From: Gryganskiella cystojenkinii
Taxonomy: Eukaryota > Mortierellomycota > Mortierellomycetes > Mortierellales > Mortierellaceae
Length of the DNA stretch: 31,139 nucleotides
Direction: 5' to 3'
NCBI GenBank assembly: GCA_015852425.1
Contig: JAAAIG010000398.1
Coordinates: 2,215 to 33,353 of the forward strand
The position numbers and the translations under genes are program-made. The notes under the pieces were generated by a model. That model had not been told where the DNA came from, made no database searches, and saw nothing but the letters and a program-made list of their open reading frames with translations. Shown here piece after piece: positions 28,690-31,139 of the stretch. Each line of letters begins with the position of its first letter. Positions within the stretch are counted from its first letter, which is position 1.

Positions 28690-28900
28690 AAGGACAATAC
28701 CAATCGACAATACCACATGATAATATTGAAGGACGGCATCAGGGGACATCTAGGGACAAAATGATATACAGGCACAACATACAGGTACAACGCACTGGAA
28801 CAACATCAAAGAGAGACTTCAGGGGCAACATCACGGGTGATATCAAGGGGCAGGAGATAGAAACGAACAAAAACATCAAGGGATGGAAAATCAAGGTACG
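28690..28900 (+). repeat. Degenerate low-complexity repeat, plus strand
   Basis: Irregular repeats of the type GGACAATACC, GGGGACATC, CAACATCAAAG, GGGGCAACATC and AACATCAAGGGATGG. It is purine- and A-rich, and an open frame of 100 codons here (28668-28970) is low-complexity and not considered a gene. Confidence 0.45.
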
Positions 28901-29170
28901 GGGAAAAAAGTCAGATGCGGAAATGCGTCAAGGAGGCGATGAGGGTGCTGGCGGCAAAATGTATCGATGACAAGGATGAGACAAAAGGAAAAAATCAAGG
29001 GCATGCTGCGAAGTGGGATGAAGGTTCAACGATCGAAAAAAATGGTATCAATCAGGTTTGAGATCAGTTCACCTTACTCCTCAACAAGGTCAGTTCTCCA
29101 CCTACCAAACCTTTCCATCGTTGCACATTTTTCTTCGTCTCTTCTCATCAACATGTTCATCTAGTACAGG

Positions 29171-30059
29171 ATGATAGTCGCTGCTGTGGTGTGCACAATT
29201 TTCGCATATATTAATCTCACTGAGGCACTTACTACGGGTCTCATCACCTGTCTCCAAACATAAAGGGCAGTAACAAGTCGTACCTCAGGACCCTCTCCTC
29301 GCTCACGCATAATAATTACCGACTAGGCTTTAGCCACATTTCTGACCACAACCCAGTTGCCATCTTCCATCCTGCTTCTGAGGCCGATGCTGCCGCTGTC
29401 ATATGCGCTGCTGCTTACAGTATCTCCATCACACGTCGATCTGGCGGCTACTCTTTTGAAGGGTACTGTAGAGGTGACAGTAACAGCTCGCAGACGATCG
29501 ACCTCAACCTGTTCCAACAATCAGCATTAGATAAAGACACCTGTGTCACTACAGTTGGCGATGGCAATCGTGTTGGGTCCTTGGATACCAAGCTGTGGAG
29601 TGCTGGCTAATATCTTGTTCCCACAGGATCGTGTCTGGGTGTTGGCGTGGGCGGATATGCGCTTGGAGGTCGCATGGGTATGGTGGGAAGCAAGTATGGC
29701 ATTCTATCCGACTTCGTCGGATTAACCATGGCCGACGCCAATGGCAACATTTGGGAGATCAACGCGACGTCAAGATCAGAACTATTTTGAGCGCAGGAGG
29801 AGGATCGTTTGGGTTGGTGACAGAATTCAGGACCCAAGCATTCAAAGCTCCCGCTATGGTCACGACAGTGCTCGCTTTCTACCCTTGGAGTATGTATCGA
29901 GCTGTCATGGATACCTTTGGTACCTGGGCAAAGAAAATCATGGACGACCTCACACCTGTCGTCTATGTCGACCAAGATATGGTTGTGGTGCGAAGTGAAC
30001 TAGTCATTGGCCATAAAAATCAGTCGAGGATCGTCTGCATCCTTCCCAATGTCCTTTAG
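29171..30059 (+). pseudogene. FAD-linked (berberine-bridge-type) oxidase, N-terminal part, broken
   Basis: ATG 29171 opens a secretion leader (MIVAAVVCTIFAYINLTEAL) and TTGLITCLQT, then a TAA and a frame change. The FAD_binding_4-type domain follows: FSHISDHNPVAIFHPAS, RRSGGYSFEGYC, IDLNLFQQ, a TAA at 29608 inside the region before YLVPTGSC, and VGVGGYALGGRMGMVGSKYG. Near 29790 bases are lost and the frame changes to SAGGGSFGLVTEFRTQAFKAP. It stops at 30059 without the C-terminal BBE segment. The histidine that normally binds FAD in SGGHS is Tyr here, while the second attachment cysteine (TGSC) is kept. Family members are secreted or vacuolar oxidases of alcohols, sugars or alkaloid-like substrates. 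This copy cannot make a complete enzyme. Confidence 0.8.
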
Positions 30060-30518
30060 TGTATTTCGCGTTCTTTTCTTACTTTTTTTTACTTCATTAT
30101 AACACTCCACCACCAGCTGTCTATAAGAATCGAACTAGCTGACGGTGGTGATGGTGGGGAGGGGGGACTCTCTTTCACCATGACAACCATTCTTCCTCTG
30201 CAACCATTCATTTTTCCCCAAACCGATTCAATATTGAGTCGATTCCATGGGAACACCTCTTTAGTTTCGAACGAACTAAAGAATAAGTGAATGAGTCCCG
30301 TCGCCGATTGCTCTATTCGCAGCGAGATGGTCCGAATGTTGATGAGCCTATGTATGCATAGAAAATGTAAGTAGAACGGACAAAAGTACAGTTAAATGAG
30401 TCGTCAAGTTTTACTTATGGTCAACTCCACGTTATGCTAACTCGTACAACCTTTGTATATCCATAGATTCTTGCCTAACACGCATATCTACACGAAAGAG
30501 TACTAGAAAAGGGACTAA
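30060..30518. other. No gene recognised
   Basis: AT-rich flank with a T tract near 30084 and no supported reading frame. A short imperfect inverted pair (CCACCACCAGCTG .. CTGACGGTGGTGATGGTGG) spans 30108-30160. Confidence 0.4.
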
Positions 30519-30600
30519 GGAATATACAGGGAGCTCCTGTATATTGAAAATACAGGGGGCCCTGTATATTCCCTACAAAATACAGGGGGTTTTGGGGACC
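30519..30600. repeat. Compound palindrome, GGAATATACAGG family
   Basis: GGAATATACAGGG (30519-30531) pairs exactly with CCCTGTATATTCC (30560-30572). Between them lies an inner pair (CTCCTGTATATT and AATACAGGG), and a further AATACAGGGGG follows at 30579. Several alternative hairpins are therefore possible. Confidence 0.8.
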
Positions 30601-31062
30601 GATGTCTGGATATGTCTCTTTGACGTGTACATCATTATTACAGCGACTCTCTATGGTTGCAAGGAATGTGTACCATACGGATATCATTCAGATCGAAACT
30701 ACTGTAATCAAGTATTCTCATTACTTTCATAGTCACAAGCCAGTAGTTGATTTTGTATAACTCAATACCATCTGGCCATTGTTCAATGTCAGATCGAAAG
30801 AGATCAGCGAGACTTGCTCAGAAAGAGTCGCAAAATGGACGGTCTGGATCATATCACACAAACGTTTGAATTGTCTTTCAGATGTTGTTGACCCCGAACG
30901 TGAAAAGGAGAAAAAAAAGCAAGTATCTTCGAAGGAGGCGATGCTTGCCGTCGAAAACGAGGCAACGCCTGTCGCGTACAGTCATCCTGCCTTGCCCTGG
31001 TCCTGGTTCACGACACGCCTACAGCGAGTGTAGCATTTACTTGTATCAGCAACGATGACCAG
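30601..31062. other. No gene recognised between two palindromes
   Basis: A plus frame of about 84 codons ends at 31033 but lacks an ATG near its start and has no recognisable domain. The stretch is bounded by two members of the same palindrome family and could be the body of a non-autonomous element. Confidence 0.35.
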
Positions 31063-31100
31063 GACCCCCTGTATTTTCTTCAGGGGAATATACAGGGGTC
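31063..31100. repeat. Palindrome, GGAATATACAGG family
   Basis: GACCCCCTGTATTTTC (from 31063) and GAATATACAGGGGTC (ending 31100) are imperfect inverted arms around TTCAGGG. The motif is the same as at 30519 and 13269. Confidence 0.7.
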
Positions 31101-31139
31101 CCGTCAGCAGACCATGGATTTCAAGCTCAACATCCAACC

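Noticed and set aside
28464..28970. Frames of 60-100 codons around the low-complexity repeat
   Set aside because: Translations are repetitive (Gly/Lys/Thr/Asn) and follow DNA composition.
1..31139. tRNA, rRNA or CRISPR-like arrays
   Set aside because: No tRNA cloverleaf with a proper T-loop and acceptor pairing was found; GGTTCGA occurrences (for example 19276 and 26503) lack partner arms. The tandem repeats present have no spacers.

Overview
The window looks like a gene-sparse, repeat-littered stretch of an early-diverging fungal genome, most likely from the Mortierella group (Mortierellomycotina). The reasons are short GT..AG introns of 80-145 bp, TATAAA and AATAAA signals around small genes, a WD40 array of near-identical 42-residue blades, a large leucine-rich protein of a type I associate with Mortierella genomes, a relic AAA-ATPase-like/PD-(D/E)XK gene, and small secreted proteins. 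The species assignment is inference; no rRNA or tRNA gene was seen.

Layout. 1-213: a 47-bp minisatellite. 370-2207 (+): a two-exon microsomal cytochrome P450 with all hallmark motifs. 2224-4300: retroelement debris, including a minus-strand LTR-like block (3152-3670). 4525-4941 (+): a compact gene with TATA box and poly(A) signal for a 138-residue protein with two CxxC pairs. 5798-6690 (-): a broken AAA-ATPase-like/PD-(D/E)XK gene. 7328-11945 (-): a three-exon gene for a 1479-residue leucine-rich-repeat protein, rebuilt here from three reading frames with phase-consistent introns. 13234-14938 (+): a WD40 array with one frameshift and no upstream NLR portion, preceded by a 43-bp perfect-type palindrome.

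15636-17406 and 23279-25038 are two copies of one roughly 1.77-kb segment in the same orientation. Each carries a TATA box, an unrecognised gene of about 174 residues, and an upstream fragment of another reading frame. Copy A is intact. Copy B has lost a base, but has also gained a GTAAG..CCAG pair whose removal would restore the frame. A 526-bp solo-LTR-like element abuts the 3' end of copy A. Between the copies lie a three-exon thioredoxin-fold gene (18200-19162, -), whose second intron holds the assembly gap, a small secreted cysteine-rich protein (21661-21873, +) and a short CCHC zinc-knuckle reading frame (22325-22609, +).

The right end has a second small secreted protein (27993-28178, -) related to the first in its leader, a broken FAD-linked (berberine-bridge-type) oxidase (29171-30059, +), and copies of a GGAATATACAGG palindrome family that also occurs beside the WD40 array.

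There is no operon-like or single-pathway organisation. The theme is an accessory, fast-evolving neighbourhood: repeat-rich putative receptor genes (LRR, WD40), secreted small proteins, duplicated lineage-specific genes and several pseudogenes, with transposon and palindrome remnants at rearrangement points.
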